A stretch of DNA of 37,670 nt, from assembly GCA_026989175.1 (NCBI GenBank), contig JALSJT010000204.1:1-37670 (forward strand), read 5' to 3'. The position numbers and the translations under genes are program-made. This document shows positions 1-8,521 of this stretch, in pieces (position 1 is the first letter of the stretch; each line of letters opens with the position of its first letter). The notes below the pieces were generated by a model, which saw only the letters and a list, made by a program, of their open reading frames with translations, did not search any database and was not told the origin of the DNA. This DNA comes from Thiomicrorhabdus sp. GTDB lineage: Bacteria > Pseudomonadota > Gammaproteobacteria > Thiomicrospirales > Thiomicrospiraceae.

Positions 1-658
1 CATCGGTGATGGTTCCCGACAGCATGATGGGGACTTCATAACCGATCTCTTCTTCCACTTCTTTGACCGCAAAAATGGCGGCTTTGGCGTTTAACGTATC
101 AAACACGGTTTCAATCAGAATGGTGTCTGCTCCGCCTTCAAGCAACGCCACGGTGGCTTGTTTAAAGGCCGTGACCAGTTCATCAAAACAGGTGTTTCGA
201 TAGCCAGGATCATTCACATCGGGCGAGATAGACGCGGTACGGTTGGTAGGGCCAAGTACGCCCGCAACAAAGCGAGGCTTACCATCTTCTGCTTCGGCAA
301 TATCACACGCTTCTCGCGCAAGTTTAGCGGACTGGAAGTTGATTTCAGTGACGTAATCCTCCATGTCGTAATCGGCTTGCGCAATGGTGGTGGCATTAAA
401 AGAGTTGGTCTCAAGAATGTCGGTGTCTTGACGTAGAAAAGCTAAATGGATGTCTCGAATAACATCTGGTTTAGTCAATACCAAGATGTCATTATTGCCT
501 TTGATGTCCATGTGATAGTCGGTAAAACGATCCCCGCGAAAGTCCTCTTCGCTTAAATGCAGGTCTTGCACCATGGTGCCCATGGCACCATCCAGTACGA
601 CGACGCGTTCATTTAGTAAGGTTTTTAAGGCATTTAAGCGTTGGGTACGTTGGGTCAT
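1..658 (-). CDS. metH: Methionine synthase (cobalamin-dependent), N-terminal part, cut by window edge
   Basis: Translating the minus strand from the ATG at 656-658 gives an open frame of about 219 residues running off the left edge. It begins [20 protein letters not shown] and continues with [28 protein letters not shown] and [13 protein letters not shown], which are signatures of the homocysteine-binding barrel of MetH. The enzyme transfers a methyl group from methyltetrahydrofolate through cobalamin to homocysteine to make methionine in the cytosol. The zinc-binding cysteines and the folate, cobalamin and reactivation domains would lie beyond the window. It is transcribed divergently from argS. 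A free-standing N-terminal module (split metH) cannot be excluded because only the first part is visible. Confidence 0.93.
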   Translation of the reverse strand, partial: MTQRTQRLNALKTLLNERVVVLDGAMGTMVQDLHLSEEDFRGDRFTDYHMDIKGNNDILVLTKPDVIRDIHLAFLRQDTDILETNSFNATTIAQADYDMEDYVTEINFQSAKLAREACDIAEAEDGKPRFVAGVLGPTNRTASISPDVNDPGYRNTCFDELVTAFKQATVALLEGGADTILIETVFDTLNAKAAIFAVKEVEEEIGYEVPIMLSGTITD

Positions 659-928
659 TTAAGCATCATCATATTCGGGTGAGGGGGCGATATTTTAACG
701 GAAAGCGTTGAATTCTTAAATGTTTCTAGTGAATAAAATAGGGGGGGAGAAAATTTTAGCGCACTTTTTTCAAGGTGGCTTGGGTGATCTTGTACCGAGA
801 AAGGGGGCTAAATTTCGCCTATTAATCTTGAAAATTTAGTAAAATATCTGGCTATTATAATTATATCGTTACTCCACTCAAATAATGATATGTCATGCCT
901 AACCTTCCTCAAGTAAAAGAGATCTTTC
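659..928. other. Divergent intergenic region metH / argS
   Basis: These 270 bases hold the promoters of two divergent genes. A TATAAT hexamer at 856-861 is a plausible minus-10 box for argS, with only a weak minus-35 candidate (around 835-840). A G7 tract in the form TAGGGGGGGAGAAAATTTTA lies at 739-758 and matches a motif recurring elsewhere in this window. I see no riboswitch or small ORF. Confidence 0.5.
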
Positions 929-2692
929 ATGAAGCAGAAAATTGCGCAAATATTAGCCGATGTTGTTCAACAGTTAAAAGAGCAGAGGGTGATTCCTGAA
1001 TCGCTGAACCCGAGAGTGAATGTTGAAAATACACGAGATAAAGCGCATGGTGATTTTGCGACCAATTTGGCGATGATGCTCACCAAAGCGGCGGGTATGC
1101 CGCCAAGAGCGTTGGCTGAAAAAATTGTTGCGTTGGTGGCCGATGAGGCGGTGATTGAAAAGGTTGAGATTGCGGGACCGGGATTTATTAACTTTTTTGT
1201 CAATGACTCCGCTAAATTTGCAGTGGTTAAAACAGTGCTGAGTCAGCAAGGTGATTTTGGTCAATGCAATGTGGGGCAAGGGCGTTCAGTATTGGTAGAG
1301 TTTGTTTCGGCAAATCCAACGGGGCCTTTGCATGTAGGGCATGGTCGAGGTGCGGCTTATGGAGCCAGTGTTGCGAACTTATTAGCCGTGGCAGGATTTA
1401 AGGTCTCTCGTGAGTACTATGTGAATGATGCTGGGCGTCAGATGGATATTTTGGCGACCTCTGTTTGGTTGCGTTATTTATCGTTGTGTGGCGAAACGTT
1501 TGTTTTTCCAAGCAACGGCTATAAAGGCGACTATATCTATGCGATCAGTGAGTCTTTGAAAACTCAGTTTGGTGAGACCTTAAAACGAACCGCTTTAGAG
1601 GTGTTTGCGGGAGTGACGCCTGATGAAGGGTGTGAAGAGGGGGATAAAGAAAAACATATTGATGGTCTGATCGTTAAAGCAAAAAACCTGTTGGGTGCCA
1701 CGCATTACGAGGAAGTCTTTAGTGCCGCAGTAAACAGTATTTTATCGGATATTAAAGAAGATTTAGCTGGGTTTGGTGTGACATTTGAAGAGTGGTTTTC
1801 AGAGCGCGCTTTAATGGAAACGGGCGTGATTGATGCGGCGATTGAAAAGTTGCAAGCGGCCGATAAAATTTATGAAAAAGGTGGCGCACTTTGGTTCCGA
1901 TCGACCGATTATGGCGATGAAAAAGATCGTGTTGTGGTGCGTGAAAATGGCTTAAAAACCTACTTTGCCTCAGACATCGCCTATCACTTCAATAAGTTAG
2001 AGCGCGGCTTTGATCTGTTAATTGATATTTGGGGTTCCGATCATCATGGCTACGTACCACGGGTCAAAGCGGCGATGCAGGCAATGGATACCAACCCTGA
2101 TGCACTCGAGGTATTGTTGGTGCAGTTCGCTATTCTGTATAAGGGGGGGGAGAAATTAGCGATGTCAACGCGAAGTGGTCAGTTTGTGACGTTGCGTGAG
2201 TTGCGTGATGAAGTTGGACGGGATGCCGCGCGTTTCTTCTATGTGCAACGGAAATCAGAACAGCACATGGATTTTGACTTGGATTTAGCGGTCTCTAAAT
2301 CCAATGAAAACCCAGTCTATTATATTCAGTATGCCCATGCGCGAATTTGTCGTGTACTGGTGCAGTCGGAAGAGAAAGGCTATGTCTTTGATGCTGAAGT
2401 AGGATTGGCTTCGTTGGGTCTTCTTGAGAGTGAGCAAGAGGTACACATTGCCACGGAATTGGCAAAATACCCAGAGATTGTGGCACGTGCCGCTTTGGTT
2501 TATGAGCCACATCAGATCGCCTATTATTTAAAAGATTTAGCACACGCACTGCATGCTTATTACAATGCGAGCCAGTTTATTGTGGAAGATGATGCCTTGC
2601 GTCAAGCACGCTTAACGCTGATCTCTTCGGTGCAACAAGTGCTCAAAAATGGCTTGGCAATTTTAGGTGTGTCTGCGCCAGAGAAGATGTAA
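929..2692 (+). CDS. argS: Arginyl-tRNA synthetase
   Basis: Class I aminoacyl-tRNA synthetase that charges tRNA-Arg with arginine in the cytosol. At 587 residues it has the usual length. The N-terminal tRNA-recognition domain contains GDFATNLAMML near residue 45. The HIGH signature appears as HVGHGRGA near residue 135, and the KMSKS-type loop reads AMSTRSG near residue 410. A DALR-type anticodon-binding domain follows, with YAHARICRV near its start. The ATG at 929 follows an AAAAGAG ribosome-binding site at 915-921. The next gene begins at the base after the stop codon, so the two are almost certainly cotranscribed and translationally coupled. The G8 run at 2143-2150 encodes the Gly-Gly just before the KMSKS loop. 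Confidence 0.97.
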   Translation: MKQKIAQILADVVQQLKEQRVIPESLNPRVNVENTRDKAHGDFATNLAMMLTKAAGMPPRALAEKIVALVADEAVIEKVEIAGPGFINFFVNDSAKFAVVKTVLSQQGDFGQCNVGQGRSVLVEFVSANPTGPLHVGHGRGAAYGASVANLLAVAGFKVSREYYVNDAGRQMDILATSVWLRYLSLCGETFVFPSNGYKGDYIYAISESLKTQFGETLKRTALEVFAGVTPDEGCEEGDKEKHIDGLIVKAKNLLGATHYEEVFSAAVNSILSDIKEDLAGFGVTFEEWFSERALMETGVIDAAIEKLQAADKIYEKGGALWFRSTDYGDEKDRVVVRENGLKTYFASDIAYHFNKLERGFDLLIDIWGSDHHGYVPRVKAAMQAMDTNPDALEVLLVQFAILYKGGEKLAMSTRSGQFVTLRELRDEVGRDAARFFYVQRKSEQHMDFDLDLAVSKSNENPVYYIQYAHARICRVLVQSEEKGYVFDAEVGLASLGLLESEQEVHIATELAKYPEIVARAALVYEPHQIAYYLKDLAHALHAYYNASQFIVEDDALRQARLTLISSVQQVLKNGLAILGVSAPEKM

Positions 2693-3340
2693 GTGACTCG
2701 GGATTATCGCCATGGTCATGGCCAGAAACAGTCGTTTCAGCGCCGGTCTCAACAAGAAGCGCCGAGTAAGGAGGCCTCCTCTGTCGGTGCAATCTGGTGG
2801 GCGACCATTATTGTTTCTACTGTATTAATCGCTGTTTTTTTTATTGTTAAACACTTCTTGATGCAAGAAAGTGCGCCTTTAAAAATAACGGATCAAGTGG
2901 TGCTTCAAGAAGAGGGGGAAGAAGAGTCGATCGCGTCGCCTGAAGCCGTGGTTGAATCGTTATCGTTGCAGGCAACTGAGGACGTATTACAAGAGGACGA
3001 GTCTGAGAGTGTCGACACAAAAGTTTTGAAGCACTACTCTTTTTATCATGGCTTAAGTCAAACGGAAGTGGTGGTTGAGGCGGAGTTGATTTCAGTCGCG
3101 TTAACGCAACCTTATTACATTCAGGCGGGCTCTTTTGGTTCGGAAAAGGTTGCCAAGCAAGAGCAGAGGCGTTTAGCAAAGCATGGACACGTTTTAACGG
3201 TTTCCGCTCTAACCAAGGGCAGCCGAACTTATTATCGTTTACGGGCGGGGCCTTTTACCGATCGGCTTGTTATGAATAAACAACGTAATGAGCTACGAAA
3301 GTTTGGTGTGGATACGTTGTTAATTAAAGCGACCAAGTGA
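2693..3340 (+). CDS. SPOR-domain inner-membrane protein (FtsN-like)
   Basis: A 215-residue bitopic membrane protein. It has a short basic cytoplasmic N-terminus (RDYRHGHGQKQSFQRRS), one transmembrane helix at about residues 33-57 (AIWWATIIVSTVLIAVFFIV), an acidic periplasmic linker rich in Glu, and a C-terminal SPOR domain at about residues 139-213 starting YYIQAGSFGSEKVAKQ. SPOR domains bind denuded septal peptidoglycan, so a role in cell division or septal wall remodelling is likely. A SPOR gene directly after argS is a common gammaproteobacterial arrangement. The start is GTG at 2693, with no spacing after the argS stop, implying translational coupling. Calling it FtsN itself would be speculative because the linker is short and the essential FtsN helices were not identified. 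Confidence 0.85.
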   Translation: MTRDYRHGHGQKQSFQRRSQQEAPSKEASSVGAIWWATIIVSTVLIAVFFIVKHFLMQESAPLKITDQVVLQEEGEEESIASPEAVVESLSLQATEDVLQEDESESVDTKVLKHYSFYHGLSQTEVVVEAELISVALTQPYYIQAGSFGSEKVAKQEQRRLAKHGHVLTVSALTKGSRTYYRLRAGPFTDRLVMNKQRNELRKFGVDTLLIKATK

Positions 3341-3365
3341 TGGTACGATAATTTTTTAAATCCAG

Positions 3366-4421
3366 TTACTTGCTACTCTCTGGGGGAATTTGTGTTTCAT
3401 CAATCACACAGTTTCGACCGCTGTTTTTGGCTTGATAGAGTGCTTTGTCTGTACGCTCAATAAAGGACTTTGCATCTTCATAGTCTCCTCGGTAGGTCGC
3501 GACACCAAATGAGGCGGTAATGGTTTTAAGTGGCTCGGATGAGTTTTTCCGTTTTAAGTGGGCGGACTGAATCGCCTCTCTAATTTGATGCGCACGTTCG
3601 ACGGCTTCGTCTAAACTGGAGTTTGCGAGTAAAATAGCAAATTCTTCCCCCCCATAGCGACAGATGGTTTCATTGTCCGTTTTGTCTTTTTGCATAATAC
3701 TGGCAAAGTAACGCAGTACACTGTCACCGACCAAATGACCATAGGTGTCATTGAATAACTTAAAGTGATCAATATCACAAAGAATCATCGCGAGGCTTTC
3801 AGGGGCATTTTCCGCTTCCAGCATGAGCTCTTCAATGGCATTATTAAACGCTTTTCGATTGCCTATTTGGGTTAGTTCATCTTTTAAGGCTTCCGCTTGT
3901 GCTTCTTGTAACTGTTTACGAAGCTCTTTCACCGCTTCAGCATTGTGAATCATCTCATTCTGAATATTGAGAGAGCCCTCTTTAATTGAAGAGGCGGCGC
4001 TGATTACGGAGTCTGTGATGCGTTTAATATCTTCACTGTTTAAGTCTGGATTGGAGAGTTCACTGGAGCACTCATCAAGCTGCTGGGTGTGACTTTCTAA
4101 TTTGTCACTCCATGCATTCATTTTTTTGACCATCGCATCAATTAAGCGTCGAAAGGCTCGGTCAAACTCAGAAGTGCTATCTTCTTTTTCTGCTAGGTAG
4201 GTGTCATAAAGTCGTTTACCAACTCGATCATTGTAGCCAAAAGGGTCATTTAAAATTGCATCCATCTCTTGGCGTAGGGCAGGGATGTTCCCTTTAACAT
4301 ATTGATACCAAACATAGTAATTTAGCGGGCTGGGGTTGATGTTTTGCTCTTTAAAGGTCTCAACGAGCCTGTCAAAAATACGAATGGCTTTTTGGGGGGC
4401 ATCTTTTACATCAACGATCAT
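3366..4421 (-). CDS. Soluble GGDEF diguanylate cyclase
   Basis: Synthesises the second messenger c-di-GMP from GTP. The C-terminal GGDEF domain carries DELTQIGNRKAF, DIDHFKLFNDTYGH and the active-site loop RYGGEEF, all intact. The inhibitory I-site RxxD, expected five residues before the loop, reads T-D-N-E, so product inhibition through it is unlikely. The N-terminal ~180 residues are a predominantly helical, cytosolic sensory region (YYVWYQYVKGNIPAL) leading into a coiled coil; I do not recognise the ligand. No membrane helix or signal peptide is present. I chose the ATG at 4419-4421 (MIVDVKDAPQKA); the frame stays open to 4655 but that extension overlaps ubiK and is low-complexity. The gene is convergent with the SPOR gene and divergent from ubiK. 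Confidence 0.9.
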   Translation of the reverse strand: MIVDVKDAPQKAIRIFDRLVETFKEQNINPSPLNYYVWYQYVKGNIPALRQEMDAILNDPFGYNDRVGKRLYDTYLAEKEDSTSEFDRAFRRLIDAMVKKMNAWSDKLESHTQQLDECSSELSNPDLNSEDIKRITDSVISAASSIKEGSLNIQNEMIHNAEAVKELRKQLQEAQAEALKDELTQIGNRKAFNNAIEELMLEAENAPESLAMILCDIDHFKLFNDTYGHLVGDSVLRYFASIMQKDKTDNETICRYGGEEFAILLANSSLDEAVERAHQIREAIQSAHLKRKNSSEPLKTITASFGVATYRGDYEDAKSFIERTDKALYQAKNSGRNCVIDETQIPPESSK

Positions 4422-4637
4422 AATGAGTTTAGACCTTTTTTTGAACAGAGAAAATTTCTGAGTGTGTTCGACAATTCTAACATGAATAAAATAGGGATAG
4501 TTAATGTTGAAAACAGCTCTATTTAAAAAAGGGGTAAGGGGTCTATGTTTCTTTATTTCGAGTGGTATAAATAAGGAGAACAGAGTATAGTTTGGCGATA
4601 GAAAAAAGATGTTAAACAATCGATATAGGAGTAGAAA

Positions 4638-4874
4638 ATGCTGAATGCAAGTCAATTAGACGAGATGGCGAGAAAGATAGCGGGCGTGATTCCACAAGGG
4701 GTGGGTGGGATTCCTTCCGAGGTTCAAGCACAAGTTAAAGTCATTTTAGCACGCACATTTGAAAAAATGGATCTAGTGAGTCGAGAGGAGTTTGATATTC
4801 AGGTTGCGGTGTTGGCGAAAACACGACAAAAGCTTGAAAAACTTGAGAAGACGGTGGCAGATCTTGAAAAATAA
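4638..4874 (+). CDS. ubiK: Ubiquinone biosynthesis accessory factor UbiK (BMFP family)
   Basis: A 78-residue protein matching the BMFP/YqiC family in length and layout: an N-terminal amphipathic part (MLNASQLDEMARKIAGVIP), the conserved stretch RTFEKMDLVSREEFDIQ around residues 46-62, and a C-terminal coiled coil (LAKTRQKLEKLEKTVADLEK). In E. coli, UbiK partners UbiJ in the soluble Ubi complex for aerobic ubiquinone synthesis and associates with membranes. A TAGGAG ribosome-binding site precedes the ATG. It sits 9 bp upstream of comM, the usual gammaproteobacterial pairing (yqiC-yifB), and is probably cotranscribed with it. Confidence 0.9.
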   Translation: MLNASQLDEMARKIAGVIPQGVGGIPSEVQAQVKVILARTFEKMDLVSREEFDIQVAVLAKTRQKLEKLEKTVADLEK

Positions 4875-4883
4875 GGGTTCATT

Positions 4884-6416
4884 ATGAACCTTGCAGAGGT
4901 GACAAGTCGGGCATTAAATGGCATTCACTCGCCAAAAGTTTTGGTTGAGGTTCATGCGAGCAATGGGTTGCCCTCGTTTTCGATTGTGGGACTGCCTGAA
5001 GCCTCGGTTAAAGAGAGTAAGGATCGAGTTCGCAGTGCGTTATTGAGTTCAGGGTTTGAGTTTCCAGCAAAAAGAATCACGGTTAATTTAGCCCCCGCGG
5101 ATCTTCCAAAATCTGGTGGGCGTTATGACTTACCGATTGCGGTGGGTATTTTGGTGGCAACCGGGCAACTAAATGCGGTGAATCTCTTCAATTTTGAATT
5201 GATCGGTGAGTTGGCATTAAATGGAGAGATCCGTGCTGTAAAAGGGGCGTTACCCAGTGTTCTTGCGGCTAAAGAGGACGGTAAGTCTTGTATTTTACCG
5301 GTGAATAATGATGAGGAGGCGATGGTCTCTTTACTGGATGGACAAGAGCAAGCATACTTTGTTTTGGTTAAAGACTTAAAAGAGGTGTGTCAGGTTTTGC
5401 AAGGGGAGAGGATCTCTCAACCCGAAATGTATGCAGGAATTCACTCAATAGCATCGTTGCATTATGACCGTGATTTGTCTGATGTGGTGGGTCAATATCA
5501 GGCCAAGCGAGTGTTGGAGATTTGCGCCAGTGGACATCACTCTTTAATGATGGTTGGTCCTCCGGGTTCTGGTAAAAGTATGCTGGCTTCTCGTTTGGTA
5601 ACATTGCTGCCACCATTAACCAATGAAGAGGCGATTGAATCTGCTGCGATTCATTCAATTTCAAATGCAGACGTTCGGATTCAGGGGTTTTATCAGCGAC
5701 CGTATGAAAGTCCGCATCATACCTCATCGGCGGCGGCCTTAATTGGCGGTGGCTCTTATCCAAAACCTGGTTCGATCTCTTTGGCGCATCACGGAATTCT
5801 ATTCTTAGATGAGTTACCAGAGTTTAATCGTAATGCGTTAGAAGCGTTGCGAGAACCATTAGAGACAAAGCATGTGGATATCTCTCGGGTGAATCAACAG
5901 ATTCGCTTTCCCGCGGATTGCTTGCTTGTCACGGCAATGAATCCTTCGCCATCTGGATTTTTTTCGGACGACCCACTAGGTCGTTGTACGGATACGCCTG
6001 ATCAGATTGCTCGGTATCAGAAGAAAATTTCAGGGCCTTTGTTGGATCGAATAGACCTTCACTTGGAAGTTCCGCCTGTTGATATTTCTGAATTACAGGG
6101 AGAAGGAGAGCGGGGTGAGAAGAGTGCGGATGTTCGTCAGCGTGTGATGACAACACGAACTATTCAATTGGAGCGTCAAGGGTGTTTAAATTCTGCATTA
6201 ACGGTACCGGATTTACAGCATTATGTCTCGCTAGATAGCATGAGTAAAACCATTTTAGAGGGTGCGGTTAATCAGTTAGGGCTCTCTGCACGTGGCTATC
6301 ATCGCGTCTTACGTATTGCTCGAACCTTAGCCGATATGTCAAATTCAAAGACGGTAGAGAGCCCGCATATTGCAGAGGCTTTAAGCTATCGCGCTTTAAA
6401 TCGGAGTAAGGTGTAA
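4884..6416 (+). CDS. comM: ComM / YifB family Mg-chelatase-like AAA+ ATPase
   Basis: A 510-residue full-length member of the ComM family, a hexameric helicase that promotes branch migration during integration of DNA taken up by natural transformation. The N-terminal ChlI/Lon-protease-like domain covers about residues 1-170 (VEVHASNGLPSFSIVGLPEA). Walker A GPPGSGKS lies near residues 224-231 and Walker B ILFLDELPEFNRNALEALRE near residue 305. The C-terminal Mg-chelatase domain ends with RGYHRVLRIARTLADM. Presence of comM fits natural competence but does not prove it, since the gene is widespread in non-competent bacteria. Its stop codon overlaps the next start by one base. Confidence 0.93.
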   Translation: MNLAEVTSRALNGIHSPKVLVEVHASNGLPSFSIVGLPEASVKESKDRVRSALLSSGFEFPAKRITVNLAPADLPKSGGRYDLPIAVGILVATGQLNAVNLFNFELIGELALNGEIRAVKGALPSVLAAKEDGKSCILPVNNDEEAMVSLLDGQEQAYFVLVKDLKEVCQVLQGERISQPEMYAGIHSIASLHYDRDLSDVVGQYQAKRVLEICASGHHSLMMVGPPGSGKSMLASRLVTLLPPLTNEEAIESAAIHSISNADVRIQGFYQRPYESPHHTSSAAALIGGGSYPKPGSISLAHHGILFLDELPEFNRNALEALREPLETKHVDISRVNQQIRFPADCLLVTAMNPSPSGFFSDDPLGRCTDTPDQIARYQKKISGPLLDRIDLHLEVPPVDISELQGEGERGEKSADVRQRVMTTRTIQLERQGCLNSALTVPDLQHYVSLDSMSKTILEGAVNQLGLSARGYHRVLRIARTLADMSNSKTVESPHIAEALSYRALNRSKV

Positions 6417-7102
6417 TGGATCCTATTTTAATTACGGCTTTAGTGGTTGGTTTTTTAGGAGGGGTGCACTGTTTAGGCATGTGTGGTGGCGTCGTTGGTA
6501 CTTTGACCTTTAGCTTGGACTCAAAAGTACAAGCCAGTTGGTGGCGAATGTTGCCTTATCAGATGGCTTATAATTTAGGTCGCATTTCAAGTTATGTTCT
6601 GATTGGGGCGCTATTTGGCTTTTTGGGCGCATCCATTGGTTCAATTGCAACCTTTCTCCCGATTCAGCAAGGGTTGCAGGTGGTTGCTGGGTTGTTTATG
6701 ATTGCGTTAGGGTTGTACTTGGGCGGTTGGTGGTTCGGTATTGTTGTGATTGAGCGCGTTGGACAGGTGGTTTGGAAAAAAATAGCCCCTTACACCAAAC
6801 GATTAGGAGCGGTTAAAACGATTCCTCAAGCGTGGTTATATGGTCTTATTTGGGGCTGGCTACCGTGTGGGTTGATTTATAGCATGCTGATTATGGCAAT
6901 GAGTTCAGGGAGTGCAATGGACGGAGCTTTGATTATGTTTGCGTTTGGTCTAGGAACTTTACCCAATTTATTGTTGATGGGAGTGTTTGCCTTTTATTTT
7001 ACTAAGTTGGCTCAAAACCGATGGGTTAGACGATTTGCGGGGATAAGTGTTATCTCAATGGGGATTTGGCAGCTTTATCTTGCTTTTTCAGTGAGCGTTT
7101 AG
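6416..7102 (+). CDS. TauE/SafE (DsbD_2-type) six-helix membrane protein
   Basis: A 228-residue polytopic inner-membrane protein with about six hydrophobic helices. It belongs to the family annotated as sulfite exporter TauE/SafE or DsbD_2-like cytochrome biogenesis membrane region. The diagnostic N-terminal motif GGVHCLGMCGG holds Cys19 and Cys23, and a second family motif, WGWLPCGLIYSML, lies near residue 145. Members often sit beside cbb3 oxidase maturation or copper-handling genes, suggesting a role in metal or thiol redox handling, but the substrate is not established and no oxidase genes are visible here. The ATG overlaps the comM stop codon (TAATG), so translation is coupled to comM. 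Confidence 0.82.
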   Translation: MDPILITALVVGFLGGVHCLGMCGGVVGTLTFSLDSKVQASWWRMLPYQMAYNLGRISSYVLIGALFGFLGASIGSIATFLPIQQGLQVVAGLFMIALGLYLGGWWFGIVVIERVGQVVWKKIAPYTKRLGAVKTIPQAWLYGLIWGWLPCGLIYSMLIMAMSSGSAMDGALIMFAFGLGTLPNLLLMGVFAFYFTKLAQNRWVRRFAGISVISMGIWQLYLAFSVSV

Positions 7103-7108
7103 ATGCGT

Positions 7109-7137
7109 GCTATCCCCTGTATTTTTTAGGGGATAGC
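7109..7137. terminator. Hairpin between convergent SafE-like gene and lapE
   Basis: A perfect 9-bp stem, GCTATCCCC (7109-7117) with GGGGATAGC (7129-7137), encloses an 11-base loop that includes a T6 run. It lies 6 bases after one stop codon and 11 bases before the other, convergent, stop. No clear T-tract follows the stem on either strand, so Rho-independent termination is only moderately supported. Confidence 0.55.
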
Positions 7138-7147
7138 CGTGGATGGA

Positions 7148-8482
7148 TTACTCTTGTGAGTAGTCTTTATCGACGGTTGCGTAGTTAATGTTGATATTCA
7201 GCGCCTCAATGAGTTTTCCCATGGCGTTGAGCGTTCGATACTGTGCGGTATTGAGCTCCGCTTCGGTTTCAATTCGAGTTAATTGCGCACTGATATACTC
7301 ATTTTCGGTGTTGAGCAGATCCAAGAGGGAGCGACGTCCTAAATGGAACTGTTTACGATAACCCTGTAAGGTTTCGTAGGTCAGTTGAATGTGTTGGTCA
7401 ATATAGATCATCTGCTCTTCTAAATATTCATTCGCTGCCCAAGCGTAGCTTAGATTTTCAATGGTTTGTCTGCGAGAGTTGTTTCGGATCTCTGTTGCTT
7501 GCTGTACTTCACTGGCGGCGGAGTCTCGTTGTGCGATATCTTTTCCGCCATTATACAAGTTGTAACGGAGTCGTAACATCGCTTGTAAGTTATGATTCTT
7601 TCCTTCAAACCCATTGATATTATTGTCGAGTGTTTTTTGAAGTTCTAAATCAATTCGTGGGTAATAAGCTTGCGCAGCCGTCGCATGTTGTGCTCGGGCT
7701 TCCGCAATGTCGGCATTAGCAGAGCGCAGTGTTGGATGATCTGTTAACGCAATATTAATCGCTTCTTCCAACGAAGATGGGAATTGAAATTGCATGGTTG
7801 GTTTGATTAACTGTGTTTCGGGCATGCGACCGAGTACCCGTTGAAATCGAGAGCGGGCATCAATGTAATTGTTACGTGTAGAGATTAAATTTGAGTTCGC
7901 AAGCGCCAGTCGTGCTTTTGCTTGATCGACTTCAACCTGGTTTCCAATACCGGCTTCTGTGCGCTGTTTAATTTGATCTAAAATTCGTTCATGTGTCGCT
8001 TTGCTTTCACGCGCTAATCGCATTGAGTCTTGTTGTTTTACCAACTCAATATAAGCGACAACCATATCGATGGCAATTTTATTTGCCGTCGCTTGAGCAT
8101 TGTAGCCTGCGGCATCTAAACGTGCGGTTTGACGGGAAATCTCATTAACCGTGGCATACCCTTCAAAAAGATTTTCAGTCAAACGCAAGCTGGCTTCGGT
8201 TCTCGCTAAGCTGGTTTTGGGGGAACCTTCGCGTTCAATCTCTTCTAAGCCAATGCCTGCATTGAGATCAATTTTAGGATACCAGCTGCCTTCGGCACCC
8301 TTTAGGTCGGCCTGTACTGCTTGATGTATTTTAAGTTGTTCACGAAACTCTGGATTATGCAGTATGGCATCTTCCACTGTGGTTGCCAGATCCATGGCAT
8401 AGCTGGTATTTGTCATGCTGAATAAAGCAACAATACCACTAAGTGTGACTAAAAATTTAGGGCGTGAGAATGGTCTATTCAT
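7148..8482 (-). CDS. lapE: TolC-family outer-membrane channel of adhesin secretion (LapE/AggA-like)
   Basis: Outer-membrane exit duct of a type I secretion system. The 444-residue protein starts with a signal peptide (MNRPFSRPKFLVTLSGIVAL, cleavage near SYA-MDL). Two repeats of the OEP helical-barrel fold follow: AILHNPEFREQLK near residue 38 and the second-repeat equivalent ALTDHPTLRSANADIAEARA near residue 245. GRRSLLDLLNTENEYISAQL near residue 380 is typical of TolC/AggA proteins. It is the last gene of the leftward Lap-like cluster, 39 bp after the regulator gene. With LapB and LapC it should export a large RTX-type adhesin to the cell surface. The assignment as lapE rests on context. Confidence 0.9.
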   Translation of the reverse strand: MNRPFSRPKFLVTLSGIVALFSMTNTSYAMDLATTVEDAILHNPEFREQLKIHQAVQADLKGAEGSWYPKIDLNAGIGLEEIEREGSPKTSLARTEASLRLTENLFEGYATVNEISRQTARLDAAGYNAQATANKIAIDMVVAYIELVKQQDSMRLARESKATHERILDQIKQRTEAGIGNQVEVDQAKARLALANSNLISTRNNYIDARSRFQRVLGRMPETQLIKPTMQFQFPSSLEEAINIALTDHPTLRSANADIAEARAQHATAAQAYYPRIDLELQKTLDNNINGFEGKNHNLQAMLRLRYNLYNGGKDIAQRDSAASEVQQATEIRNNSRRQTIENLSYAWAANEYLEEQMIYIDQHIQLTYETLQGYRKQFHLGRRSLLDLLNTENEYISAQLTRIETEAELNTAQYRTLNAMGKLIEALNININYATVDKDYSQE

Positions 8483-8521
8483 AGATAAGGTTCTTTTGTG
8501 TAGTAGGTAATTATCAGTATT

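Noticed and set aside
158-436. Rightward open frame of 92 codons at the left end of the window.
   Set aside because: It is antisense to the clearly coding metH frame and has no recognisable protein signature.
2143-2150. G8 run inside argS resembling the intergenic poly-G motif (AAGGGGGGGGAGAAATTA).
   Set aside because: It encodes the conserved Lys-Gly-Gly-Glu-Lys stretch before the KMSKS loop, so it is explained by protein constraint and not counted as an element copy.
4422-4655. 78-codon upstream extension of the diguanylate cyclase reading frame.
   Set aside because: It overlaps the ubiK start, is low-complexity, and the internal ATG at 4419-4421 gives a natural N-terminus.
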